Source of the DNA: Prostheceraeus crozeri
Lineage: Eukaryota; Platyhelminthes; Polycladida; Euryleptidae
Direction of reading: 5' to 3'
DNA: 64,000 nt
Assembly: GCA_907163375.1 (NCBI GenBank)
Contig: CAJQUW010001652.1
Span: forward strand, 1 to 64,000
Of the stretch, positions 1-10,429 are shown piece after piece. Under the pieces are notes generated by a model that was not told the DNA's origin, ran no database searches, and saw nothing but the letters and a program-made list of their open reading frames with translations. Made by a program: the position numbers and the translations under genes. The stretch's first letter is position 1, and each line of letters opens with the position of its first letter.

Positions 1-14
1 AAATTACTCAACAA

Positions 15-197
15 ATGAAAAAGATGAATAGAATAATAAATGAAGTAAACTCACTTAATCAAAAAGTTGATAAAATGAAAACTCTTAAAAATAATTTAGA
101 AAATGAATTAAAGAAAAATTTACAAGAAAACTCTAAAGAAAATAAAGAACAGTTAGATGCTGTTAAAAGACAATTAGATGTTCTTAAAATTAAGTGA
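15..197 (+). pseudogene. Polinton fossil: coiled-coil frame
   Basis: A short frame of Lys, Glu, Asn and Leu in heptad-like order, predicted to be one long coiled coil. It sits at the cut edge of the Polinton fossil, so it may be only the end of a larger structural protein. No family was recognised. Confidence 0.35.
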
Positions 198-621
198 ATG
201 CTCTTAAAACGGCGTTGAAGATTAATCAGCAGAAAATGCAAGTTAATAGAAAAGAAATTAAAGTACATCACACGCTACTTGCCGCAATAGATAACGTGCA
301 ACGGAAAATTAATAAAGTTATCTAGAAGTTGTTGTCTATTCACAAACGTAGATCTTGATAGAACTTTGTTCAGAGGCTTTAGCCGATGACGCACGTAAAT
401 CTTAACGTAAATATTTTTCCCAAAAGTCAAATTTAATCTTAAAAAATGCCTATAATTTATAAACACAATCTTAAACATTTTGCTTCAAATCAAAAAATTG
501 CTCATGAACCATCTATGAAATCTGTTTACCATTATGACAGTGTAGAAACAATTCAAAAAGAAGGGGCTGGCATCTTTTCTGCATAGGAAGTATCGTTAAC
601 TTAATTAAAAATAATAAAAAT

Positions 622-804
622 TTGATTACATCTGCTGCTAAAGGAGCAGCTGCTATAGGTAGTACAGCTAGTACAATATCAAATGCTGTTAAGTCTCAAA
701 ACGAATTAAAACAACTAGAAACTATTCGTAAACTTAAGAATGATTCTGAAGAACTAAAAAAATTAAAGAAAACTTTCAGAGGAAACAAAAAACTAAATTG
801 CTAA
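622..804 (+). pseudogene. Polinton fossil: small Ala/Gly-rich frame
   Basis: A 60-residue frame has a small Ala/Gly/Ser-rich hydrophobic stretch followed by a charged Lys/Glu-rich helix. Its composition resembles the small membrane-active or minor-capsid proteins found in Polintons and adenoviruses. This is inferred from context and composition only. Confidence 0.3.
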
Positions 805-1159
805 CATAGCTGTGGGGGGTGAAACCTTGAGGAGCGGAGCTCCGTCTTATGGTGAACACAAGAAGAAATCAGGCGTACCCATGGAATCTACGGTTCCTTC
901 AATTGAAGAAATAAGAGGTAATGGTCTAGCAAAATTCTAAAATTATATTTTAGTAAAAATTTTTTAGTAAATTTTTTTCTGTGTGTGAGAAAAACAAAAA
1001 GTCAAATTATTTTTTATAAAAATGTCTTCGCTTATCGAAAATAAATTTAGATTAGATGATCCTCCGTTCGTCAGTTACAATCAAAAAAGAATGACTATAT
1101 AAGAATTGCTATGAATCCCGGATCTTCCAGTAGAGTAAATACTGGAGGAGATTTAATCT

Positions 1160-2104
1160 TTGAAGTTGATAATCAGCAAAGTTATTTATATTTACCCGAT
1201 TCGTTTTTACACTGTGAATATTCTTTATAGTGATGCCAATTTTACAACACCATTACCAGATACCGATAATATTGCATTAGAGAATAATTTCTTTCCAAGA
1301 TTATTTACACAAATGCGTTTAGATGTTGCAACTCAAAATATAGAAACAATAAGTGATTCTCCAGGTGTAATTGATACAATGCTTAGATTTGTAACAATTG
1401 GTGAAAATAATAAAAAGCATGAAATCGAAGGTTGGTTTCCTGATACTAATGATGGTATAATTGTTGATGATTTAACTCACGCTGGAACAGATGCAGCAGG
1501 AATTGCGAAAGGTGTAGAAAATATTGCAAAACATTTAAATAAAACAAACAATACTGCATATAAAGAAAGACGTGAATTTAACAAAAGTAAACAGACAGTT
1601 AATTGGTCATTGTCTCCATTATTCGGATATTTAGATTATGAAAAAATATCATATCAATTAAAATTTAAATTAATAATTCATCGCACAGCAAATAATGAAT
1701 TAATCTTTTTTGGTAAGACTGGAAAAAAAGCATATTTAAAAATTGATAGTTTTGAATGGTGGATTAAGCATATTACTCCTAGTTTAGAGATTGAAACAGC
1801 TATTGCAAAAAGATTAAATACTAACAAACCAATTCCAGTAAGTTTTATGAAGCGTACTGCGAGTTCAGTAACTTTTTCCGAACAAAGATTTAACTGGCAT
1901 TTTACTAGAACTGCGAATACTCCAAGATATTTATTACTAACTTTTCAAAGAAATAATTCTCCAAGTTTTGATAAGAACAATAATCTTTTTCATATTAATA
2001 CAATTCGAAGTTTACAAGTTTCATTAAATCAAACCCGATATCCAATTGATCCATTAAGATTCGATGATACCAATAATCAATTTATGGAAGGATATGATGC
2101 TTAA
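1160..2104 (+). pseudogene. Polinton fossil: capsid-like protein
   Basis: A 314-residue frame between two small hydrophobic frames and upstream of the integrase. It is rich in beta-type and aromatic residues (for example the stretches around NNFFPRLFTQ and SPLFGYLDYEKI) and lacks enzyme motifs. Position and length fit a capsid protein, probably the major jelly-roll capsid of Polintons or adintoviruses, but the assignment is by context and general character. A profile search with Polinton capsid models would settle it. It belongs to the broken element and is treated as a fossil. Confidence 0.5.
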
Positions 2105-2527
2105 AGAAATCTTTGTATAGAATTTGGAGTTGAACCACAATTAACTCCTGGAGATTGGAGACATTTATATCCTGTTTTCTGTTTCGATTTAAGTGCAAAA
2201 TCTGAAGATATTATCAAGACTGGTTGTGATGTAACAATTAATATTGAAAAAAAGATTCCACAACTTCATTGATGGCTTATGGTTTATTGCTAGAAGATGT
2301 AAAATATTCTATTGAAATTCTTAATGGAAAGATGGCTAGGATAGGTTAATTAAAATTCTTGTTAACTTAAAATTTTTGATAACTTAAAATTTTTTCATAA
2401 CTGGAATAGATTAAAAAGTCTTAACTTAAAATTTTTGAAAACTAGAATAGATTAAAAATTCTTAACTTAAAATTTTTTGATAACTAAAATAGATTAAAAA
2501 TTCTTTACTTAGAACTTTTTATTAAAA

Positions 2528-2851
2528 ATGTCGCAAGCGAAAAGTAATAATTATAATAAAACTGTTGAATTAAAACTACGTAACATCATTGACAAAAATA
2601 CCCCTAAAACTATTACGATTAACAAAAAAAAGTATTACATAAGTAAACCAATGATAGAGAATATTCAATTACAAGAAGAAAAGAATGGCGGGATTCTCCC
2701 ATTGATTCCACTAATAGTAGGTGGCATAGCAGCAGCAGGAAGTGTTGCAGGTGGGACAGCTGGTATTGTCCAAGCAGTAAATAAAAATAAATCAGAGAAG
2801 GCAGCATTAGAAGAACAAAAACGTCATAATAGAGTTAGAGAAAGTTGCTAG
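2528..2851 (+). pseudogene. Polinton fossil: small hydrophobic (minor-capsid-like) frame
   Basis: About 107 residues: a basic N-terminal third, then a hydrophobic Gly/Ala-rich segment (GGILPLIPLIVGG and onward), then a basic tail. This layout matches the small membrane-active or core proteins of adeno-like elements. No precise homologue is claimed. Confidence 0.4.
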
Positions 2852-3219
2852 GGGTGACGGAATAGTAGATAATTTTATTAGTAAATTAAATTTGGTTGAT
2901 GAAGGAAAACGAGTTCTTAAAAACATTCTCCACCATGTTGATGATTTAATAGAAATTGAAGAAACTAAAGATGGTTCTGGAATATATCTAAGTCCTAGTA
3001 TGATAAGGTAATAACCTCAGGACCTTTGGTCCGATTCGGTAAAACTTTTATTTTATCTTTTAAATTTTTTTTAATCTTTAAAAAGGAATTCTACAAATTC
3101 CGAAACTTTAATTAAATTAAAAATTGCTAATTTAGATTTATTGAATTATCTCTTAAAAGTACATAAAACCTCAAATTGCTAGCACACCGATCGTCTGCAC
3201 AGCGGAGGTGACATACAAA

Positions 3220-3460
3220 AAACATTAGAAAACTTTCCTGGATTTATTTGGAGTAAATATTCAAAAGAAAAACATCTTCCTGGTCATTCATATACCGGTC
3301 CAGGAACTCGATTAGATATAAGACTAGATGAGAATAATAATCCAAAACCAGGTGAAGAACCAATAAACAGAGTAGATGAAGCAGCTTTCAGACATGATTT
3401 AGCTTATCGAAATCATGGCCTAAGTTCTCGACATGCAGCTGATAAGAAGATGATACAAGA
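3220..3460 (+). pseudogene. Polinton fossil: parvovirus-type phospholipase A2-like domain
   Basis: Just before the integrase lies a stretch with the two signatures of the parvoviral VP1 phospholipase A2 fold: a YTGPGTRLD calcium-loop-like motif and an AAFRHDLAYR catalytic HDxxY-like motif. PLA2-like domains are known in parvoviruses and have been reported in adintovirus-like elements, where they are thought to help the particle leave the endosome. It lies directly ahead of the integrase. Confidence 0.75.
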
Positions 3461-4403
3461 ATTAGATAGTATTCAAAATCCTACATTTAGAGAAAGAATT
3501 GAAAGAATGTTTGTTAAGAAAGCTTTACAAGCTAAAATATTATTCGGTCAGGGTTTAGACAAAACTCATAACACTGAAACGACAGCAAAGCTGTCTGAGA
3601 GCAACGCTCGAACCTATGCGTCTGAAATTCATAAAGAATATAGAAGGCCTAAATATTTATTGAAAGTAAAGGTATTTAATAAAGATGATATTTGGAGTGC
3701 TGATCTTATTCATATGCCGAATGAAAAAGATTATAAATACGCATTGACCGTTATAGATTTATATACACGATACGCTTGGGTAAAGCCTTTAAAAAATAAA
3801 AGTGGTCTATCAGTTAAATATCCGTTTGAAGAAATCTTTAAAGAAAGTAAGAGAAAGCCAAGGAAATTGTTTGTTGATAAAGGGTCTGAGTTTTACAATC
3901 GAAATGTTAGGCCACTATTTGATTTAGTTTATTCCACAGAAAATGCAGGAAAGGCTGTAGTAATAGAGCGTTTCAATAGATCGTTGAAAAATAAAATTTT
4001 TAAGAAATTTACTCAGCAAGGAAATCAGAAATGGTTGAAGATATTACCAGGAGTTGTAGAAGAGTACAATAATAAAGTTCATTCAGGTATTGAAGAAACT
4101 CCAAAGAATGCTTCTGACGAACCTGATTTAATACGAAAGAAAATATTTAAAAATAATTATTCGAATGAAAGTAATCCGAATTTGCAGAAACTTAAGCCGA
4201 AATTTAAGATTGGAGATAGAGTTAGAATATTTAGGCATAAAAATAAATATGAAAAAGGCTTTGTTGGCTACTGGACTAAAGAAATATTTGAAGTTTGTAA
4301 AATAAATCAAACTTATCCGATTACTTACGAAATCAAAGATTTAGATGATGAAGATATCAGAGGCCGATTTTATCAAAATGAATTACAACGAAGCGAGCTT
4401 TAA
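3450..4403 (+). pseudogene. Polinton fossil: retroviral-type integrase
   Basis: About 317 residues. The rve core starts at SADLIHMP (first catalytic Asp), followed by TVIDLYTRYAWVKPLKNKSG; the second Asp lies in LFVDKGSEF. The C-terminal part (FKIGDRVRIFRHK ... GYWTKEIFEV) is an SH3/chromo-like module typical of Polinton integrases. In an active element this enzyme would join the terminal inverted repeats to target DNA. The frame is long and well kept, but the element as a whole is broken. Confidence 0.85.
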
Positions 4404-4468
4404 TCTTTAGGTGCCGCTTTAGCTAGCTAGCTTCGCTTGATTTTTAATTATCATTATTATTATTGGAA

Positions 4469-4909
4469 CTAACGTTTCGGGATTGAATTCAATTCTAACA
4501 TAATATCTAGAAATGGTACTCCTTCAATATCTAGAAATGGTACTCCTTCCTGTAATTCCTGTAATTGACCACAATAAGTAGTTCCCGGTTTTTGAATTTG
4601 AAATGTATTATAAGTTCCATTGCCAAGTAATTCTTTGACTTCATTTGTTGGAGGCAATCCATAAGAGTCGAAATAGTAATTATCTCCATTTTTATTAGAC
4701 GTACCTGCAGACCAATGTACTCCTTTTTCATCTGACGTATGAATATTTGTTATGAAATTTATAGTTGGCTTATTTTTGATCAATTGTAATTCAACCCTTA
4801 TCAATATGTGAAAATTCTTTATCCCCAATTGATTTGCGATTTTCTTTAGATCAAAATTTGTAGTTGTTTGCGTTCCATATAATTTTAAAAACTCATTTAT
4901 GTTGCTCAT
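4469..4909 (-). pseudogene. Polinton fossil: adenain-like cysteine protease
   Basis: A 146-residue frame on the minus strand, converging on the integrase. It has the adenovirus-protease pattern: GVHWSAGT (catalytic His region), YYFDSYGLPP (acidic residue and conserved FDSxGLPP) and a late Cys in TTYCGQLQEL. Such proteases mature capsid proteins in Polintons and adenoviruses. A short in-frame tandem repeat (GVPFLDIE-like) occurs near the C terminus. Confidence 0.8.
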
Positions 4910-5038
4910 TTTATAATAGAAAAATTTCTTATAGGGACCCCTAGAAGTCAGAAGGGGTATCGAGTTAAAAACCTATCGCATAATGATGACTTTCCTTACT
5001 ACTTATTCGATTTTGAAATGATTTAATTTAATCTAAAT

Positions 5039-5260
5039 TAGAAAGGTACATTTGTAAGGAATCAGTTTATTAACAGAGTTAGTGCTTCGCACATCTTTAA
5101 TCAACTGCAATTCATTTCTCATCAATATGTGAAAACTCTTTATTCCTAATTGATTAGCAATTTTCTTTAGATCAAAATTTGTAGTTGTTTGCTTCCCATA
5201 TAATTTTAAGAACACAGTCATGTTATTAACCTGAGGACATATATCACCTATATTACTCAG
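5039..5260 (-). repeat. Partial second copy of the Polinton protease N-terminal region
   Basis: On the same strand, a stretch repeats the first ~45 residues of the protease at 4469-4909 (shared FLKLYGxQTTTNFDLKKIANQLGIK pattern, then HIL-x-R-x-ELQLIK), with a handful of substitutions. Only the N-terminal part is present. It is either a local duplication inside the element or the remains of a second related copy. Confidence 0.7.
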
Positions 5261-5604
5261 TCCCACAGAAGGAGATAAGTGACGTGTAGCTGACGGATTT
5301 TCACCATTCATTTTAAATGAAATAAAAATGTATAACTTGCTGACACGGTGTGATGATTTACTAAAATAATACAACAAATTCAATAGCACTTTGGGAGATG
5401 AAACAATAATAGCATCAAATAAATCACTATTTCCCTTGAAGAATGAATTCAGTTTTCTCCTGATGGCGATGCATGTGAGGGCGACGCATGTGTTGGTTGT
5501 TGCGCTGTGCGTTCTTCCTTCATTTGTAAAAGAACCTGTTCATAACTTGGTGGATTAAATGGACGTTGGACGATGGTCGTTGACGAGTTTCTTCAATTAA
5601 AACT

Positions 5605-5868
5605 TCATCTTCCTCTTGAAATGTAATGCAATGAAATGTACGCCTGCTGTCTGCGTTCTATTAAGTTCAATATTCTTTTATCAATTGCATAATTGACATG
5701 TGAGTCACCCAGATTATGAAAAATTTCATTCATATTTATGTGAGAAAATATTTTACTCCGTGGTTGGAGTCTGGCTATCTGTCTTGTTATGTCAGTAAGT
5801 CTCCGCTTTTTCGTTTCCAACCGTAAATCGCGTTCTTGATTTCCTACCATTACAAAATAACAGCACAA
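5605..5868 (-). other. Unidentified short reading frame
   Basis: An 87-residue frame, Arg- and Leu-rich with a possible amphipathic helix. I do not recognise it. It could be the outer edge of the Polinton fossil or chance. The flanking 5400-5600 shows only a Gly/Asp-coding low-complexity run. Confidence 0.2.
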
Positions 5869-5869
5869 A

Positions 5870-6555
5870 CAGACAACTGCAAGAAAGTAAATTCAATAAA
5901 CTGCACATCCTTTTAAAGTAACAACCTTCAAGCGCAAATAATACGTTAATTTCCCCTTCAATGCGGGTTGTGAAATCTAATTCACACTATAAGAACAAAA
6001 GAATCCAAACACAATAGACATATGAGAGAGAGGATGAATTAATGAATGAGCATTTCTCTTCCTTTTAGTTTCCATAACAATAATTCATGCGACATTATTT
6101 TGAATGGAAAAATACACCAATTGTCGAACCATGTCGGCATTTTTATCGGCAGCCATGTCGACAAACATTCTGACACATTTTGTGGCTACAAAACTGGTTC
6201 TGGTGTAAATTTCCATTAGCGTTCAAGGTCATTCTATTAAAAGCATACGGGAATTATTCTCATTAAAGACAAACAATTGTTTTAAAGAATGCATGTCATT
6301 GTGAATACAATATTCCTGTAACAGACAGGATCGAGAGAGAGAGGAAGAAGTCACGCTGCTCCGTAAAAGTTTTAATTGTGTTGTCCAACCAAACAGTGTC
6401 ATGGCATGATATACATATTATATAATACGGATGAACAAAGACAATGAATAGACATCAGATCACTCAGTCAATTGGCCGCATCACGAGAGCAATTGTCAAG
6501 TGCGATTGTCAGTTATGTCGATGAGTAAGAGGAAAAAGATATCTCATCACGAACT
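5870..6555. other. No gene recognised
   Basis: AT-rich DNA between the Polinton fossil and the tandem repeat. I see no coding signature, terminal repeat or RNA gene. Confidence 0.4.
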
Positions 6556-6558
6556 GTA

Positions 6559-6890
6559 ATTCACAAATTTGAGATTCTTAACTTTTATGATTTTTTCGGT
6601 GTCCTGGAACGGTCATGATTTTGGGGGTGAAAATTGTAATTCACAAATTTGAGATTTTGAAAAATTTGAAAAATTGGGTATTTTTAAAAACGCCTAAATT
6701 TATGAATTTAGGTCTTCATAACCTGAAAAAATGACCAAAATTCATGAATTTAGTCGTTTTTAAAAATACCGATTTTTCAAAAAAATGGTACTTTTTAAAT
6801 GGACTAAATTTAGGAATTTAGGTCTTAAAAACCTGAAAAAGGGTCAAAATTCATGAATTTATGTCGGGGGTGTCCTGGAACGGTCTTTTG
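6559..6890. repeat. Small tandem/inverted repeat cluster
   Basis: The phrase GGTGTCCTGGAACGGTC occurs in the same orientation near 6598 and 6868, and AATTCACAAATTTGAGATT near 6559 and 6636. Between them two ~110-bp units start with TAAATTTA at 6695 and 6805. Complementary segments (GGTATTTTTAAAAACG near 6677 against CGTTTTTAAAAATACC near 6755) could form a hairpin. The block abuts the left end of the RAG1-like transposon at ~6900 and may have truncated that end. Confidence 0.6.
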
Positions 6891-6899
6891 CCCATTACT

Positions 6900-7290
6900 C
6901 TGATTTGCTACATTGTTTAAAAAAATGCAATCAAATTTTTTTATAGTAGCGTGTTTAGGACGCCAAGGACAACGCGGAAATCATTTTTGCTGAAAAATTG
7001 ATCGAGCTAATCAAAAGATATTTACATTTATTGATATTTTTTCATCGATTTTTGAGCTATTTTATGAAAAAATTGATTTAAGTCACTGAAATCAAAATGC
7101 AATCCAATTTTATTCACACTAATTTGTCCAGTACGCTCTGGAGAATACAAAAGTCAAGTTTGCTGAAAAATTGATCGAGCTAATCAAAAGTTAATTACAT
7201 TAATGATTTTTTATTGATTTTTTTGCATTTTTTAAGCATTTTTTGATGTAAGTTGTTAAAGTTAAATGCAATCCAATTTTATTCATGTTG
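6900..7290. repeat. Left terminal inverted repeat of the RAG1-like transposon
   Basis: Two-plus ~173-bp tandem units. The core GCTGAAAAATTGATCGAGCT begins at 6989 and again at 7162. The arm is the reverse complement of 10430-10760, including a stretch near 6950-6980 about a shared GTTTAGGACGCCAAGGAC phrase. Confidence 0.85.
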
Positions 7291-7772
7291 TCAAGTTTTG
7301 AGTATAAGCAGGAAAGAAGTCAGTGTAGGAATGTATTTGACGAGCTGATGTTATTGACAACTATTGAAAATTTCTTTCTTATAACTTTTAGAAAATGTTT
7401 GATTTAATGCAGCCATATTGGGAGCAATAGTAATAAGTCGATGATATCAGCAATACATGCCCGTTTTTTTCAAGTGAGGCGTATTTGCATGAAATATTCT
7501 TTAATATATAACCATTTATTATGAATCATTCGATCAAAAATTGCTCCTTGAGTAATATAGCCTATTTATTCATCTCACAGAAATTTTTGATGTCATGAAC
7601 CAAATCAAATTTGTCGTATTTACACTGAAACCTTTGAATCGTTAACCAGTGACTATATAGTCAAAGAAAAGTAGAACACTCATCTGCATATCAAAAATGT
7701 TTGAGGAAATGTTAATTAAGAAATCAGTTTTTAAAGCGAATTGCAATATCTGAACAATGTTAACGGAAAGAT

Positions 7773-9941
7773 TCAAATATGCTTGCTGTTAAACTCAACC
7801 ACCGATTTCAATAATGAGTCAGAATATGTAGGATTGTCAATGTTTTTGACAAGTCGCTTAGCCGAGAAATTCTGGAAAACTGCGTTCACACTTTCGGAAG
7901 CTTGTTCCGAATAAGGGCCCAAGCCAGAGTTCACTTGCTCACAAAAATCACCTACATGTGCAGTTACTATATGCACTTTTGGAGTAACACTGATGCCGAG
8001 GTCACGATGGCTGGTTGTGAATCTAGCCAGATGCTCACGAAAATTGGGATGTAGCTTCATGCCAAAGCAAGACACAACAACTTGATGAAAATTGCGAAGA
8101 GATTCCACGAAGGGTACAATCGGCAGTGGGCACATGCTGGCCAACATATCCACGTTGCGTAAAAGTTTCATACAGTCACCACCAATGAAATCCCCACCGT
8201 GGTAGCCAGTTTTATTCAAGTGCAGACTTGTTGGCCACCTGTCCACATCACTCCATACCTGCAAATAAATAGACATGATTATCAAGTTTTCAGTTCTATA
8301 ATAATTAGACGTACCTGGTGCATTTGTCTGTAAACATGATTGACTACTCCCATTAATAGATGGATGGAGCTCCGGAGGTGGTACTCTCTCCAAGACTTTA
8401 GTGTCGTCACTGCAATCAATGAGTGGCTCATGTTGCACACTCTTGAAAAAACGAGGGTCTGATGGTCCGACTCCTCCCTTCTCCATAGCATTTCTGCGAG
8501 ATTCCAGCTTCCGAATTCTCCTGAAGGTGCGCAATGGAGCCGTGATCCACTGGTCTCTTGGAGAGCTTTCGCAATAACAACATGGGTATGTTGAGCTATG
8601 TGCCCCGATCCCAACGATCAAGTTTCCCAACTTGAGATCGGTGCACAAGAAGGTGTGGTTGAATGGGATGTTGATGTCCTCAAATACGGTCGCCACATTA
8701 GCATAGGTCTCACTTATGTTAGGAATCATCGCGAGAATTATCAGACCCTTTACACCACCAGCCGCAGCTCCATACTGTGTTTCTGCCTCTCCCGTGGAAT
8801 CACATATCGAAAGACAAATCTTAAAAAAGCCCTGACCCCCATCGACTCCAATTTTTATCAAGCAGTCTGATGGATCTATCTCTCTTGCCGCAAGAATTTT
8901 ATCAATAACATCATTGCAGTCTTTTGCTATGACAACTGGTCGTTCGATTATTTTGACCATACTAGAGCCGGTTGACTCAAAAAATACTCCATCTATTACA
9001 TGGAAATGGTCCTCCATTTGTCTACCCATTTCCGCCAGTTTCTCACGCGAATATGACTCAACAGACTTGCGTCCAAATCTTCTGTGTATTGTCGAAGCGA
9101 TGGCGCTAACTTGATTTCCTGAAATGAAAAGTGAAAATATGTCTGTTTTGCTTTACTTTGACTTATTACTTTGCTTCTTTGTTTTTTTTCATTGAAAATG
9201 AATTTATCTGTTACAGATGAAATTTGTAACCGAGAGAAACTTACCTGATAGGTTTGTGCCAACTTGAAGTCTGCATAATTCTTCGGAGGACATGACTTCT
9301 TCATCTGACCACGGCTCACGGAACAGAGACACCTCAAGATTCTTGCCACTTGTTGTTGCCAAGGGAATTCGGTGCAGTGACCCTTCTTGCCTGCTGCGAT
9401 CCTTGAGGATTGTACTACATAACTTTTCCTTTGATTTTGGGGAAAAGCTTGTCAGCGTGTTTTCCAATTTCGATGTGCGGGAACATCTGTGAGCAATTCC
9501 TTTGGCTTGAGGCCCGAAGCAAGATGGGCACACCTTGGTTGGAATGTAATCTTCTTTTGTTGGTGGTCTACCTCTCCTATTTGCTGTTGTAGAGCCACTT
9601 TTCCCAACGGAATTGGTCCTCGCAGTAGAGCAGATGATGCAGCTCTTAGTATCGCAGGAACCTCGCGTCCAGTGCGCAGAACTCGAGTAGTATTTGTTGA
9701 GGTCCTGGAGCTCGCATTTCCTATCAGTGCTCCCACGTCTCATCTCATAGAGAGCTTTCTGATGAGTGGAGCAAACAGCATAGGGTAGAAAGGGATCGGA
9801 AGGATCATATCGAGGAAGGAGCTTTTCTCTAATGGTTTCTATTAGACCAGGAGAAATTTTAGCTGATCCCTTTTCTCCACAGATCAGGCATACTAAATAT
9901 CGTGCCTCTTCGTGAGTTGGAGCAGAGACCCTGTGACTCAT
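7773..9941 (-). pseudogene. RAG1-like transposase, three exons, one frameshift
   Basis: Exons run 9941-9245, 9118-8315 and 8258-7773, with introns of 126 bp (CAG|GTAAG...TTTCAG) and 56 bp (CAG|GTACGT...TTGCAG). The N-terminal part has CLICG (residues 18-22), YAVCSTHQ (54-61) and SCIICSTAR (100-108), matching the order CRICG / FCHNCW / SCDICNTAR of vertebrate RAG1. The core part has DGGQG (Asp ~325, cf. RAG1 DGMGD), CCYCE (cf. CTLCD), PPPELH followed by LLMGVVNH (cf. IDALHCDIGN), HIVTAH (cf. the zinc pair H937/H942) and SEQASESVN (cf. SEGNESGN). A tandem CCAT duplication within 8359-8367 shifts the frame inside the PPPELH-LLMG motif. Without those 4 bases the exons total 1983 nt, exactly 661 codons. 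The catalytic assignment is inference from motif order. Confidence 0.8.
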
Positions 9942-10429
9942 CGTTTAACTGGAAAAATTATAGTTACTTTAGCAAGAGGTAAGCAGATTATTATCAAAAG
10001 TTCAGAGATTTCGCCCTTGATTGTAACATAGACTGCACTTGCAAATTGTTTACAATGAACACTGTTTGCAATGTTTATTCGTCCGTGATTACGCAACAAT
10101 TACGATCATTTGTTATTACATAACAACAAAGAAAGTTTGCTGTCGTCAGTTAAGGACTGCGAGTTTCGCTTGTCGATGAGCGCTGCATACGAGAGTATTG
10201 TATTTGATATTGTTGAAGATCACACACACACACTGATACAGAGATCTGTTTTTAAGATATGCGACTTCATGCTAATCAGGTGGCATCGTAGCACGAGTAA
10301 AGTTGATGATAGCAAAAACAATGGAAAATGATAAGGGGATACATTCATCAACTTCACGAACGTTTTACCCATGGGGGAATGGCTGCCAATAAAACAAGTT
10401 ACTGCATTCTGAATAGTAAACTAAATCAT
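9942..10429. other. 5' non-coding part of the RAG1-like transposon
   Basis: Lies between the transposase start codon at 9941 and the right inverted repeat. It presumably holds the promoter and leader. I see no further frame. Confidence 0.5.

Larger units (their letters stand above)
1..5400. mobile_element. Polinton/adintovirus-like element fossil (partial)
   Basis: A very AT-rich block carries, in order, a coiled-coil frame, a small hydrophobic frame, a capsid-like frame, a second small hydrophobic frame, a parvovirus-type phospholipase A2-like stretch, a retroviral-type integrase (all +) and an adenovirus-type cysteine protease (-). Integrase plus adenain-like protease plus capsid is the hallmark set of Polintons (Mavericks) and adintoviruses. 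The DNA polymerase, packaging ATPase and terminal repeats are not seen. The left end is cut by the window. The right end is unclear, near 5.4-5.9 kb. The copy is broken, with perhaps three to six visible breaks, yet several long frames stay readable, so it is decayed but not ancient. Confidence 0.85.
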
